Shown one piece after another: positions 8,429 to 17,872 of a DNA stretch of 64,000 bases; position 1 is the stretch's first letter, and every line of letters begins with the position of its first letter. Both the position numbers and the translations under genes were made by a program. This DNA comes from UBA8231 sp036011085 (lineage in GTDB: Bacteria > Latescibacterota > UBA2968 > UBA8231), in NCBI GenBank assembly GCA_036011085.1, contig DASCMS010000013.1, forward strand, positions 42,158-106,157. The letters run 5' to 3'. Under the pieces are notes generated by a model that ran no database searches, was not told the origin of the DNA, and worked only from the letters and a program-made list of their open reading frames with translations.

Positions 8429-8433
8429 GCCCC

Positions 8434-9285
8434 ATGCAGATTGCCTACGGTACGTACGCCATGCCCGCCTATCCCCTGGAGGAGGCGGCGCCAATGCTGG
8501 CCGACATCGGCTACGACGGCGTGGAGATCTGCGTGTCGCCGGCCCATCCCAGCTCTCTCCCGGAAGAGATGGACAGGACGCGGCGGATCCAGCTGCGCGA
8601 GCTGCTGGTGGACCTGCATCTCGGCATCCCGGCGCTGTTCGTCACCGGCCATCTGCTGGCCGAGTCCGCAGCCGAACACGTCAGGATGCAGGATCACGTG
8701 AAGCGCTGTGCCGAGTTGGCACGGCAGCTCGGTACGCCCGAACCCCCCGTTATCGCCGTGGGAATCGGCGGCCGGTCTGCTGACTGGCAGCAACTGCAAG
8801 ACACGATCATCGACCACTTGGGCGCCTACGCGACGCTGGGCCGTGAGGAGGGCTGTATCATCGCCGCCGAGGCGCACTTTGGCGCCGCCGTCGATCGCTC
8901 CGAGCGGGCCCTTCATGTGATCGAGGCAGTCAACAGCCCGACGTTACGTCTGCACTTCGACATCGTGCATTTCTACCTGTCCGGTGAGGATGAAGCCGAC
9001 GCCGTGGAACACCTGCTGCCCATTACGGCGCACACCCACATCACCGACGCCCGCCGACATGCCGACGGGTCCTTCGATCTGCTGTTGCTGGGTCAGGGCG
9101 AACTGGACAGCACGAAATACGTGAAGGCCATGGCCGAAGGTGGCTGGGACGACTTCATCACCCTCGAGGTGAGCAAGCGGTTGTGGGCACAACAGGGATA
9201 CGATGCCGTCGAGGCAGCGCGCATCAGCTACACGTCCCTCGCCCAGGCGTTTGACGCGGCCGGCGTCGGGCCACCGACACCATGA
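8434..9285 (+). CDS. Sugar phosphate isomerase/epimerase (xylose isomerase-like TIM barrel)
   Basis: The 283-residue product begins with AYGTYAMPAYPLEEAAPM and DIGYDGVEICVSP, the first strands of an AP2Ec/xylose-isomerase-like barrel. Candidate metal ligands are visible as AAEAHFGAAVD (Glu), LHFDIVHFYLSG (Asp/His), THITDAR (His/Asp) and ITLEVSKRLW (Glu). Members isomerise or epimerise sugars, inositols or keto-sugars in the cytoplasm with a divalent metal. It overlaps the next gene by 4 bp and heads a four-gene run with a CBM9 protein, Gfo/Idh oxidoreductase and BNR protein, which indicates a glycan or sugar catabolic unit. Confidence 0.87.
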   Translation: MQIAYGTYAMPAYPLEEAAPMLADIGYDGVEICVSPAHPSSLPEEMDRTRRIQLRELLVDLHLGIPALFVTGHLLAESAAEHVRMQDHVKRCAELARQLGTPEPPVIAVGIGGRSADWQQLQDTIIDHLGAYATLGREEGCIIAAEAHFGAAVDRSERALHVIEAVNSPTLRLHFDIVHFYLSGEDEADAVEHLLPITAHTHITDARRHADGSFDLLLLGQGELDSTKYVKAMAEGGWDDFITLEVSKRLWAQQGYDAVEAARISYTSLAQAFDAAGVGPPTP

Positions 9286-10610
9286 TAGCCATCTCCCTGC
9301 TGGCAGGCGTGCTGCTGATGGCCGGTCCTCTCCAGGCCCATCCCGATCTCATCATCGACTGCGAACGTGTCATCGAGGCGCCCACCATCGACGGAGACCT
9401 GGCGGACTGGGACGACGTCGACTGGTTGACCTTCGGCCCGGAGCAGGGCCCTCCCGATCAACAGCGAGTATGGCTGCGTGATGACGGTGCTACGGAGCCC
9501 GCCGGTACGGCCCGAACCGGCCTCGATCTGTCCGGCCGCGTGGGTCTGCGCTGGGACAGCCGACATCTCTACCTGGCGGCGGATGTCCGTGACAACGTGG
9601 CCGATGTGGACGGTTCGCGGGAGCAGGCCTGGTACCACCGCGACGGGGTGGCACTGTTCTTCGATATGGCGCGGGACGGCGACGGGCCGGGCTGGGTGAG
9701 CGGCGATCACGCTCTCGTCTTCACCGCAGACCCGGGCCTGCCGCCCTACTCGCGCTGGTGGCGGCGGGGAACACCCCGCGGACATCTGGAATCCCCGTCC
9801 CCGGAGTACGTCACTCACGCGGTGGCACGCACCGACACCGGCTACAGGATGGAGGCCCGTGTGTCGCTGGCCCTGCTGGCGGCCTTCACCCCGTCGTTCC
9901 GGCCACCCTTCGAGGGACACGAGGTGGGATTCCTCTTTCTCGTCACCGATCCCGACGGCGGCCTGGAGCCCTTCGGCGGACAGCTGATGTTCGGCGGTGT
10001 CGGAGACGACGATGCCGAGTGGTCGCGGCTGCGGTTTGTCGGGGCCGGACTCGCCCGGAGCCCGCGGCTGGAACCCTCGCCGGAATGGGAGGCCTTCCGC
10101 CGGCGACTCGACGACGACCTGGAACGAGTCAGTGGCTTCTTCACCAGTGGTGAGAGCTCTGCCCAAGACGACAGCGTGCAGTCGAGGCTGGCCGACACCT
10201 ACTTCGAGCAGTACCTGCAGTACAGGCCGTCGCGCCTGTCGACGAAAGCCGTATGGATGGCCAGCACTCTCTGGGGCAATGCCGGCGATGTGGCCCGTCT
10301 GCGCGCCGCCGTCGCTGCCATCGGCGACGAGGAGGATGTGTGGGAGGAAGTTGTACCCGGGTTGCGCAAGGCCTGCGTCCGGCAGGACAGCTTTGCGGTG
10401 TTCGCGCAGATTCTCGGTGACCTGTCCGCCCGGGTGCTGCCTTTGAAAAGCCGTTCGGTTCTGCTCTACACCCTAGCCGAGCACTGGGTCGGACTGGGCG
10501 AGGACGAACGGGCGCAGCCGGTGCTGGAGGAGGTCGCCCGCTGGCGCGCCTCGCCCTGGTATGCACGCCGATCACATGAACTGCTGGCGCTGATCGAGCG
10601 CCGTCGATAG
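9282..10610 (+). CDS. Secreted protein with CBM9-like N-terminal domain
   Basis: The 442-residue protein has a signal peptide (MIAISLLAGVLLMAGPLQA, cleavage after about residue 19). A CBM9/DOMON-type domain follows: TIDGDLADWDDVDW, then GLRWDSRHLYLAADVRDN and ACYHRDGVALFFD-like strands, typical of carbohydrate- or haem-binding jelly rolls. The last 190 residues are helical (repeat-like, AEHWVGLGEDERAQPVLEEV), possibly TPR-like. The start overlaps the isomerase stop by 4 bp. Likely periplasmic or surface glycan binding; no catalytic motif is seen. Confidence 0.78.
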   Translation: MIAISLLAGVLLMAGPLQAHPDLIIDCERVIEAPTIDGDLADWDDVDWLTFGPEQGPPDQQRVWLRDDGATEPAGTARTGLDLSGRVGLRWDSRHLYLAADVRDNVADVDGSREQAWYHRDGVALFFDMARDGDGPGWVSGDHALVFTADPGLPPYSRWWRRGTPRGHLESPSPEYVTHAVARTDTGYRMEARVSLALLAAFTPSFRPPFEGHEVGFLFLVTDPDGGLEPFGGQLMFGGVGDDDAEWSRLRFVGAGLARSPRLEPSPEWEAFRRRLDDDLERVSGFFTSGESSAQDDSVQSRLADTYFEQYLQYRPSRLSTKAVWMASTLWGNAGDVARLRAAVAAIGDEEDVWEEVVPGLRKACVRQDSFAVFAQILGDLSARVLPLKSRSVLLYTLAEHWVGLGEDERAQPVLEEVARWRASPWYARRSHELLALIERRR

Positions 10611-10630
10611 CGCAACAAGGGGAGAGACAC

Positions 10631-11644
10631 ATGCTACGCGCAGGAATCATCGGTTGTGGCGGCATCACGGAACGCCGGCACGCGCCTGTACTGGAAGCCA
10701 TGGAGGGTGTCGCTCTCGTCGCCCTGGCAGACGTGACCGAAGAGCGGCTCGCACTGTTGGGAGAAAGACATGACGTGTCGGCCGCGGGGCGCTACACCGA
10801 CTACGAGATGATGCTGGCAGAGGCCGAGCTCGATCTCGTGCATGTGTGCACACCCCACGACCTGCACGAACCACAGGCCATTGCCGCCATGGAGGCGGAC
10901 TGCCATGTGCTGCTGGAAAAGCCGATCGCCACGACCGCCGCCGAGGCGGATCGTATGACGGCGGCGGCCGAACGCACGGGACGCAAGCTGACGGTGAGTC
11001 ACAACCAGATGTTCTGCGCCGCCCACGAGGCGACGAAAGCGCGTATCGTGGCCGGAGATGTGGGCGAGGTGTTCCTCGTGCGCACCGAGGGCTTCAGCGC
11101 CTCCCACGTGTCCGGACGAGGAGCCAACCAGGACTGGCGCACACAGAGCGCCGCTGGTGGAGGTGGGCCACTGATCGACAACGGCTACCACCAGGTCTAC
11201 CGCGCCGTCGACTACATGAATTCACCCATCGTCCGTGTCTTCGCCCACATCAGCCGCAACGTGCAGAGCATCGAGGTGGAGGACACGGCGCTGGTGTTGT
11301 TCGAGCACGCCAGCGGCGCCACCACATCCCTGCAGGTGGGCTGGTGTGCGCCTGCAGGATCGGTGCGCGCGGAGGAGATCTTCGGCACCACGGGCCAGAT
11401 CCGCCTCGGAGGAGACAGCCCGGTGAACCTGTGGACCGGCAGCAGCGGGCAGTGGCAGGCGGTGCCGGTGCGAGAGGAGGCGGCTGACGAACTCGGGTTC
11501 CCGCAGCTGGTGGCGGCTTTCGTCGCGGCGGTCCGCGAGGATGGGGAAGTACCGGTGGCTGCCAGCGCCTCACGGCATGTGCTGGCGGCGGTGGCCGCCG
11601 CGTATGAGTCCGGTCGCACGGGCCGGCCCGTGGACGTAGTCTAG
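10631..11644 (+). CDS. Gfo/Idh/MocA family oxidoreductase
   Basis: This is a 337-residue protein with Rossmann motif GIIGCGGITERRHAP at residues 6-20, catalytic-lysine signature LLEKPIATT near residue 95-103, and LIDNGYHQVYRAVDYM where family members place the catalytic Asp/His. An ATG behind GGGGAGA starts it. It sits 20 bp after the CBM9 gene and 6 bp before a BNR protein, so all belong to one operon. The reaction is probably NAD(P)-linked oxidation of a sugar or sugar acid released by the pathway. Confidence 0.9.
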   Translation: MLRAGIIGCGGITERRHAPVLEAMEGVALVALADVTEERLALLGERHDVSAAGRYTDYEMMLAEAELDLVHVCTPHDLHEPQAIAAMEADCHVLLEKPIATTAAEADRMTAAAERTGRKLTVSHNQMFCAAHEATKARIVAGDVGEVFLVRTEGFSASHVSGRGANQDWRTQSAAGGGGPLIDNGYHQVYRAVDYMNSPIVRVFAHISRNVQSIEVEDTALVLFEHASGATTSLQVGWCAPAGSVRAEEIFGTTGQIRLGGDSPVNLWTGSSGQWQAVPVREEAADELGFPQLVAAFVAAVREDGEVPVAASASRHVLAAVAAAYESGRTGRPVDVV

Positions 11645-11650
11645 CCGCCG

Positions 11651-12976
11651 ATGGAGACCGATTCGGGCTATCGTGGCATCTGGTTCACGCTGGGGCAGAT
11701 GTGCGAGTACGGAGACAAGTACTCCGGCGGGTTGGGCACCTACACGGCCAAACACGTACCACTGGCAGTGTACGCCGCCGAGGTGCACAAGACCTTCTTC
11801 GTCTACGGTGGCGCCCGGGACGGGGAGCGACACCTGCTGGCCATGGCGTCGTACTATGACCATGATCGCCACACGGTGCCGCGGCCAACGGTGGTGCATG
11901 ACAAGGGCGGCGTCGACGATCCCCACGACAATCCCAGTCTGGCCCTGGACGAACACGGTCATCTCTGGGTCTTCGTCTCCGGGCGCGGGCAACGTCGTCC
12001 CGGCTTCATCTACCGCAGCCGCGCGCCCTATGATGTGACTGACTTCGAACCGGTCCTCGAGGGCGAACTCACCTACCCGCAACCCTGGTGGATCGAGGGC
12101 CAGGGGTTTCTGCATCTGTTCACCAAGTACACCGGTGTGCGCGAACTCTACTGGAGTCGCTCCGCCGACGGCCGCACCTGGTCGCCGGATCGGAAACTGG
12201 CGGGCATGGAGGGACACTACCAGACAAGTCACCGAGTGCTGGGTGGCGGCAACGGCAGCGACCGACCGTCTCGGGTGATCACCGCCTTCAACCGGCATCC
12301 CGAAGGTCATCCCGACAACCGCACTGACCTGTTCTACGCCGAGACCGACGACCTGGGGGAGACCTGGCGCGCCGCCGGCGGGACGAGGCTGGATCCGCCG
12401 CTGACCGAGCCCGACAACCCGGCGCGGGTCAGGGACTTCGCCGCCGAAAAGCGACTCGTCTACATGAAGGACATCTCCGTCGACGCCGCCGGTCACCCGG
12501 TGATTCTGGTCGTCACGAGTGCCGCCTACGAGCCCGGGCCGAATGGGGATCCACGCGTCTGGACACTATGCCGCTGGACGGGATCCGACTGGCGTTTCAC
12601 CGAGGTCACGCAGTCGACCCACAACTACGACATGGGTTCGCTGTTCATCGAAGCGGATGGCAACTGGCGCCTCATCGCACCGACGGAGGCGGGACCGCAG
12701 CACTGGGGGACAGGCGGAGAGATGGCCTTGTGGACGAGTGCGGACGACGGCGATACGTGGGCGATGCAGCGGCAACTGACTCGAGGCTCAGCGCGCAACC
12801 ATGCCTACGCGCGCCGTCCGGTGAACGCGCACGACGGGTTCGTCGCCTTCTGGGCCGACGGCAATCCGGACGAGATGTCCGAGTCGCGGCTTTACTTCTG
12901 CAACCGGGAGGGAACGGTGTGGCAGCTGCCGGCGGAAATAGCCGGAGACGAGGCGGAGCCGGCGGCTACAGCTTGA
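11651..12976 (+). CDS. BNR repeat-containing (BNR_4-like) protein
   Basis: The 441-residue product opens with GYRGIWFTLGQMCEYGDKYS, a very characteristic N-terminus of the BNR_4 family of five- or six-bladed beta-propellers related to sialidases and ulvan/rhamnogalacturonan lyases. SADGRTWSP and TSADDGDTW Asp-box-like turns are visible, with NDHAYARRPV-type conserved segments near the C-terminus. No signal peptide is seen, so it may act in the cytoplasm or be exported by an unrecognised route. It is the last gene of the isomerase-CBM9-Gfo/Idh unit and meets the small minus-strand gene tail to tail with an 11-bp overlap. Confidence 0.83.
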   Translation: METDSGYRGIWFTLGQMCEYGDKYSGGLGTYTAKHVPLAVYAAEVHKTFFVYGGARDGERHLLAMASYYDHDRHTVPRPTVVHDKGGVDDPHDNPSLALDEHGHLWVFVSGRGQRRPGFIYRSRAPYDVTDFEPVLEGELTYPQPWWIEGQGFLHLFTKYTGVRELYWSRSADGRTWSPDRKLAGMEGHYQTSHRVLGGGNGSDRPSRVITAFNRHPEGHPDNRTDLFYAETDDLGETWRAAGGTRLDPPLTEPDNPARVRDFAAEKRLVYMKDISVDAAGHPVILVVTSAAYEPGPNGDPRVWTLCRWTGSDWRFTEVTQSTHNYDMGSLFIEADGNWRLIAPTEAGPQHWGTGGEMALWTSADDGDTWAMQRQLTRGSARNHAYARRPVNAHDGFVAFWADGNPDEMSESRLYFCNREGTVWQLPAEIAGDEAEPAATA

Positions 12977-13184
12977 CGGCAGCGATGATGGCGCCGGCGA
13001 CGGCGATCATGGTCGCCGTCTGCCGGGTGAAACGCTGGTCCATGTGCCGACCCATCTCGTCGAAGCGGCGGTTCAGGTCGCGGATATCCTGGCGCACCTC
13101 CTGCAGGTCTTCCCGCAGAAAGGTGAAGCCAAGGTTCATGTTGCTCTCTTCGCGCGGCACAGCAGGATCTTTCGCTTCGGCCAT
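12966..13184 (-). CDS. Small coiled-coil protein with C-terminal membrane anchor
   Basis: The 72-residue product has a charged heptad-like segment (FLREDLQEVRQDIRDLNRRF, then MGRHMDQRFTR) followed by a hydrophobic C-terminal stretch (TATMIAVAGAIIAAVKL) that could anchor it in the membrane. The layout resembles small haemolysin XhlA- or DUF1640-like proteins. The start at 13184 is preceded by CAGGAGTG. It overlaps the BNR gene tail by 11 bp. No assigned function. Confidence 0.6.
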   Translation of the reverse strand: MAEAKDPAVPREESNMNLGFTFLREDLQEVRQDIRDLNRRFDEMGRHMDQRFTRQTATMIAVAGAIIAAVKL

Positions 13185-13341
13185 TGGCGACACTCCTGTC
13201 AACGGTAATCGGGAGAAGGTTCGTCCGCAATCACCTGCACAGAACGTGCCACCCCTGTCACACTGAGCCCCCTCTCAACCGTGTCGCCAACAACTGTCCA
13301 CATTCGTGCGTGCTGGTGGACACAGCTCCCTGGGGGTAGCG

Positions 13342-14955
13342 TCAGAGGCCGGCTGCATGGCGACCGGCGTCGGGATCTCCGGCAGCCTGTATCGTGTCGC
13401 CTGCGATTCGCAGCATCACGGGGTTGGAGATGGCCTGCTCCTTCACCAGCAACGGATGGCCACGGCGCTCCAGGTCCCGGCGAGTCGACTCGGGTACCGT
13501 GTTGTTGATCTCCAGGGCGCCCGCATCGGTGAACGTCGTATCCCGCTGTGGACTCGGATCGAAGGAGTTCTGATGGTGGAAGGTCGAGAATCGCGGCACC
13601 CGCACGATCTCGACCGGTGACAGGCCGAAGTCGATGGCACCGAGAAGCATGTGGAGTGCCGTCTGGTCCTGGCGATCGCCTCCGGCCACGCTGATGGCGA
13701 AGGCCGGCCGGTCGTCTTTCAGCACCAGTGTCGGCGTCAGGGTGATCCGTGGACGTTTGCCTGGCTCAATACAGTTGGGATGACCCGGTGTCGTGTTGAG
13801 GCTGCGCAGCCGGTTGCCATAGGTGACACCCGCCTGGCCGCCATCCATGCGGTGGGTGTCGACGTTGGCGCTGGGTGTGGCGGCCACGACATTCCCCCAG
13901 CGATCCGCAACGACACAAGTGGTGGTCCCCGGTCCGCCAGGACGGAAGACACCGTCACTGACAACGGCCTGCATGGCGTGCGGATCGCCGGGCCGGGCCT
14001 CCGTGGAGGCAGTCTCCATGTCGATGAGGGGACGGCGTAGCTCGGTGTAGGCGTCACACAGCAGGGAGGCCAGCGGCACCTCGGCGAATTCGGGATCGCC
14101 GTAGTAGCGGTCGCGATCGGCGAAGGCGAGCTTGAGCGCTTCGACGGCCAGGTGCACGTAGTCGGCGGACAGGTGTCCGACGCTTTGCACGTCAAAGCCT
14201 TCCAGCAGACGTAGTGCCTGCAGCAGTGCCGGACCCTGGGTCCAGGTGTCGCACTTGCAGACCGTGTAGCCGCGGTAGTCGGCCACGACGGGGTTCTCGA
14301 CGCGTGTACGATGGGCCTGCAGATCGGCCAGGCGCAGGAAGCTGCCGTGGCGGATGAACTCGGCTTCCAGCTCTTCACCGATATCGCTGCAACGCGGGTT
14401 GCGGCCGTAGAAGCGATCACAGGCCGCCTGCAGCTTCTGTTCCCGGCTGTCGTCCGTGAGACTCTCCTCCTCGACCATCCGTCGCAGCGTGTGGGCCAGC
14501 TTCGGCTCCCATTCGCGCGTGCCGATATCGAGGATAGCCAGCGTCGGTGTCACGATCTGTTCCAGCGACAGGGTCCCGTAGCGCTGCATCGTCGTGATAC
14601 ACAGGCCTACGACAGATGGCACGGGGGCCATCTTCATATCGCCCGGTCCGGGGATGCCGTTGGCCATGTACCAGTCGATGGCTGTCGGCGACAACGGCGA
14701 GCGGCCCATCCCTGAGAGCGATTTCACCTCTCTGCGCCCAGCGTCGTAGATCAGCAGGGGCACCTCCCCACCGATACAGCAGGCGACGTGGTCGGTGACC
14801 TGCAGGGCGAAGAGGGTTGCCGCGGCGGCGTCGGCGGCGTTACCCCCCGCCTCCAGAATCTGCATGCCGGCATCGACGGCGCCAGCGCCGCCGGCGGCGA
14901 TAGCGCCCAAACTGCTTTCGGCCTGCCAGCCGATTCCCTCGATGTTGCGACTCAT
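13342..14955 (-). CDS. Gamma-glutamyltransferase/acylase family Ntn-hydrolase
   Basis: The 537-residue protein is in the gamma-glutamyltranspeptidase family, proenzymes that self-cleave before a threonine to make two subunits. Seen: GNAADAAAATLFALQV near the N-terminus, GGEVPLLIYDAGRREV, and the cleavage region GPGTTTCVVADRWGNVVAAT near residue 345, followed by GKRPRITLTPTLVLKDDRP. The usual TTH at the cleavage site reads TTT here, with the second Thr as likely nucleophile. No signal peptide is apparent from the chosen ATG, unlike periplasmic glutathione hydrolases, so it may be a cytoplasmic cephalosporin acylase-like or Ggt-like enzyme. The start overlaps the exonuclease III stop by 4 bp. 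Confidence 0.88.
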   Translation of the reverse strand: MSRNIEGIGWQAESSLGAIAAGGAGAVDAGMQILEAGGNAADAAAATLFALQVTDHVACCIGGEVPLLIYDAGRREVKSLSGMGRSPLSPTAIDWYMANGIPGPGDMKMAPVPSVVGLCITTMQRYGTLSLEQIVTPTLAILDIGTREWEPKLAHTLRRMVEEESLTDDSREQKLQAACDRFYGRNPRCSDIGEELEAEFIRHGSFLRLADLQAHRTRVENPVVADYRGYTVCKCDTWTQGPALLQALRLLEGFDVQSVGHLSADYVHLAVEALKLAFADRDRYYGDPEFAEVPLASLLCDAYTELRRPLIDMETASTEARPGDPHAMQAVVSDGVFRPGGPGTTTCVVADRWGNVVAATPSANVDTHRMDGGQAGVTYGNRLRSLNTTPGHPNCIEPGKRPRITLTPTLVLKDDRPAFAISVAGGDRQDQTALHMLLGAIDFGLSPVEIVRVPRFSTFHHQNSFDPSPQRDTTFTDAGALEINNTVPESTRRDLERRGHPLLVKEQAISNPVMLRIAGDTIQAAGDPDAGRHAAGL

Positions 14956-15731
14956 GTGGCAAACTCCGCGAAGACGGGCGCGTGATCGGAAGGACGCTCC
15001 CAGGTGCGTGGTTCGCGGTCGACGCGCGAGGCGGAGCAACCGTCGCGCAGGGCCGCCGAAACGAGAATATGGTCGATGCGCAGACCGCGGTTGCGGCGAA
15101 AGGCAGCCATACGGTAGTCCCACCAGGAAAAGGTGGCTGGCTCCTGATCGAACAGCCGGAAGGTGTCGGTGAGTCCGAGTTCGAGAAGCCGCTGGAACGC
15201 CTGGCGTTCGGGTCCCGAGAACAGGACCTGTCCCGTCCAGCCTTCCGGGTCGTGTACATCCTCGTTCTGCGGGGCGATATTGAAATCCCCGACGACGGCG
15301 AAACGCTCGTACTGCTGCAATTGCGCCTCGATGTAGGCGGCGCACCTGTCGAGCCAGCCCAGTTTGTAATCGTACTTGTCCGACCCCACCTCCGAGCCGT
15401 TGGGTACGTAGAGATCGAGAAAACGCAGGTCACCCACACTGACGCCGAGAACACGCCGTTGGGGATCGTCCAATCCCGGCAGATCGGTGACGACGTCAGT
15501 CGGTTCCGCCATCGTCTCACGCCGACTGAGAACGGCGACGCCGTTGTAGGTCTTCTGCCCGGCGAAGATGACGTTGTACCCGGCGGCTTCGATGGCGTCG
15601 ACGGGGAAGTTGTCGTCCACCAGCTTGGTCTCCTGCAGGCCGATGACGTCGGGTTTCTCGGATTGCAGCCACTGCAGCACCTGTGGCAGTCGGACCTTCA
15701 GGGAGTTGATGTTCCAGGAAGCGATCTTCAT
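14952..15731 (-). CDS. xthA: Exodeoxyribonuclease III
   Basis: This 259-residue endonuclease/exonuclease/phosphatase-fold enzyme cleaves at abasic sites and removes 3-prime blocking groups in base-excision repair. Signature segments are visible in order: MKIASWNINSLKVR, IGLQETKLVDDNFP (catalytic Glu), LYVPNGSEVG, FAVVGDFNIAPQNEDVHD (Asp/Asn), FRLFDQEPATFSWWDYR and LRIDHILVS, plus the final SDHAP catalytic His. The start at 15731 fits the E. coli protein; an upstream ATG at 15776 would add 15 unconserved residues. It overlaps the gamma-glutamyltransferase gene by 4 bp. Confidence 0.95.
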   Translation of the reverse strand: MKIASWNINSLKVRLPQVLQWLQSEKPDVIGLQETKLVDDNFPVDAIEAAGYNVIFAGQKTYNGVAVLSRRETMAEPTDVVTDLPGLDDPQRRVLGVSVGDLRFLDLYVPNGSEVGSDKYDYKLGWLDRCAAYIEAQLQQYERFAVVGDFNIAPQNEDVHDPEGWTGQVLFSGPERQAFQRLLELGLTDTFRLFDQEPATFSWWDYRMAAFRRNRGLRIDHILVSAALRDGCSASRVDREPRTWERPSDHAPVFAEFAT

Positions 15732-15809
15732 GGCGGCTTTCTGCAGGTGCTGGCGGGTGTGGTTACCGTTTGACATCGTTCATCCAGCAGGGGTAGCCTA
15801 CCCCATGAG

Positions 15810-17862
15810 ATGAAGACTCGCTGGGACAAGATACGGTCGGCCGAGCTCGACGCACCGGCGCGGGAGGAAATCGCTCGCCTGATTCGCGAGGAGAAGGCCA
15901 GCGAACCGGCACTCGAGCGTCAGGGTTCAGTGGTGGAATTCCGTCGCGGGGGCCAGTTGCTGTGCGGCTATCTGGCCGGTACTCCGCAGGGGCGTCTGCG
16001 CTACCGCGTGATCGGTGTCGACGGCCGTCCCTGTCGCCTGCGGCGCGACAAGATCGTGGACGTGTCACGCGAGCAGGTGTCCACCTGGCCCCCGGAGAAT
16101 CGCCTGCGAAGTCTCCGGGTTGTCGACGAGAACCGCGACAGAGCCCGACGCGACGTCGATCTGGCGACGCTGTGGCAGGTGGTGATCGAAGCCGATGCCG
16201 ACCGTGTCTGGCGTCTGGACGAACTGTTGGGACTGCACCACGCGATACCTGCAGACGCCACACAACGGGTAGGGCTGCTGCGGGCGCTGTGGCAGGATGA
16301 TTACTTCGACCGCGATGGCGACGACTGGCGCCCCCGCACCCCGGCCGCCGTACAGCAGATGGACGCTGCCGCCGATCGAGCGGCAGAACGGAAGGCCCGA
16401 CAGGACGAGCTGGCCACGTGGCTCCGTCGTGTGGCCGACGGGGGAGCCGTGGAACCCCGTCCCGCCGAGGCCGATGGCGCTGTCGTGTTGCTCGAAAAGG
16501 CCGCGGTCCAGCAGGAGACACCGGAGTCGGCGGCGCTGATGCAGGCCGCCCATCTCCACGGCGCCGGCAGCGCCTTCGACCTGCTGGTGCGACTCGGTCA
16601 TTGGACTGCTGACGAAAACCGCGAACTGCACCGGCTCGGTGTGCCCGACGTTTTCCCGGAGCACGTGCTGGACAGCGTCCGGGAGATCGACATGGAAGCG
16701 ATCGCTGCCAGCTGGTCCGGCCGCCGCCGCTGGGGCGCGGGCGTATCGCCTGCGCCGCAGCCTGCGCCATCGGGCCGTGATCGACATCCATCTGGCGGCG
16801 CCGATGCTGTGGGTGACAGAGGCGGACGCCATCGATGGTGAAGCCCTCGAGCGCGGCACGGCAGTACATCTGATCGAACGCGAGATCCCGCTGTTGCCGC
16901 CGATGATCCAACAGGCCAGCCGACTGACACCGGCGGCCAGTCGACCGGCCCTGACTCTGACAGTGTGCCTCGACGAGGATCTGAACCCGCGATTTGTGGA
17001 GGTGAAGACCAGCCGTGTGCGGCCCCGGGCCAGACTCGATGACGAGTCATGTGCGGACGCAACGGCTCTGCAGAGGCTGGCTGAGCTGGCGATGGGACTG
17101 CATCAGCGCCGCCGGGCGGCAGGAGCCTGGCAGGATCTGAGGCCGACGCCCTGGATCGAGTTGCGGGACGGGCACTGCCGGCCAAAGCCCGAGACGCCAG
17201 CGGCACAGATCGACAAGGAACTGAGCCTGCTCGCCGCCGAGGCGATCGGTGACTGGTGCCAGGCCAGGGACGTGCCCGCCATCTATCGGTCGCACGGTGC
17301 GGCTGCCGACGAGGTCCCGGAGGCCGACGTCGCGGCCAGCGCCGCCGACCGCGAAGCCCTGCGCAGCTTCCTGCTGGACGGGCGAGCCCCCCACCCGACG
17401 CACGGCATCACACTCGGTCGCCACGCCGGCCTGGGTCTGCGCCAGTACGCCGTCGGCGCCGATCCCGCGGCCAGCTACCTCGATCTGGTCATGCAACGCC
17501 AGCTGCTGGCGGTGACGGCGGGGGAGAAGAGCCTGCCGGCTGCGACGCTCGAGCGCGCTGTGCTGGACACGCAAACCGCCCACGAAGCGGCGCAACGTGT
17601 AGCAGCCAGCAGTCAGCGCTACTGGTGCCTCAAGTGGTTGGAGCAGTTCAACTGTGATGAGGGCGTCAGCTGTGTCGTGGTGGAACCCCGGGGACCAGGA
17701 TACCTGGTACTGCTCGAAGGCGGCCCGGAAGCGGCGCTGGCCTGGGCGAGTCGCGGCGAGCGGATCGACGTTGCCGCAGGTCAGCGCCTGCGCCTGCGCA
17801 TCGAGCAGGTATCGGCCCGGCGCAACGTGCTGCGGTTAATCGACCCACGACCCGAAGTCTGA
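15810..17862 (+). pseudogene. RNase II/RNB-like protein, split by a frameshift and lacking catalytic residues
   Basis: Two frames together encode about 683 residues. Frame one (15810 to near 16730) gives an N-terminal region with a cold-shock-like part and an RNB leader. Frame two (from near 16740) continues with AVIDIHLAAPMLWV, RGTAVHLIEREIPLLPPMI, and near the C-terminus HAGLGLRQYAVGADPAASYL and DLVMQRQLLA, then a C-terminal S1-like domain. A single-base indel in the GC-rich tract near 16725-16745 separates them. The RNB metal-binding Asp cluster (DxxxxxDxDD) ahead of IDIHLAAP is not visible, and the usual TSPIRRY reads ADPAASY. It therefore looks like a catalytically dead paralogue even apart from the frameshift. 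It follows xthA divergently and converges on a CPBP gene. Confidence 0.7.
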
Positions 17863-17872
17863 TCCTCGTGCC

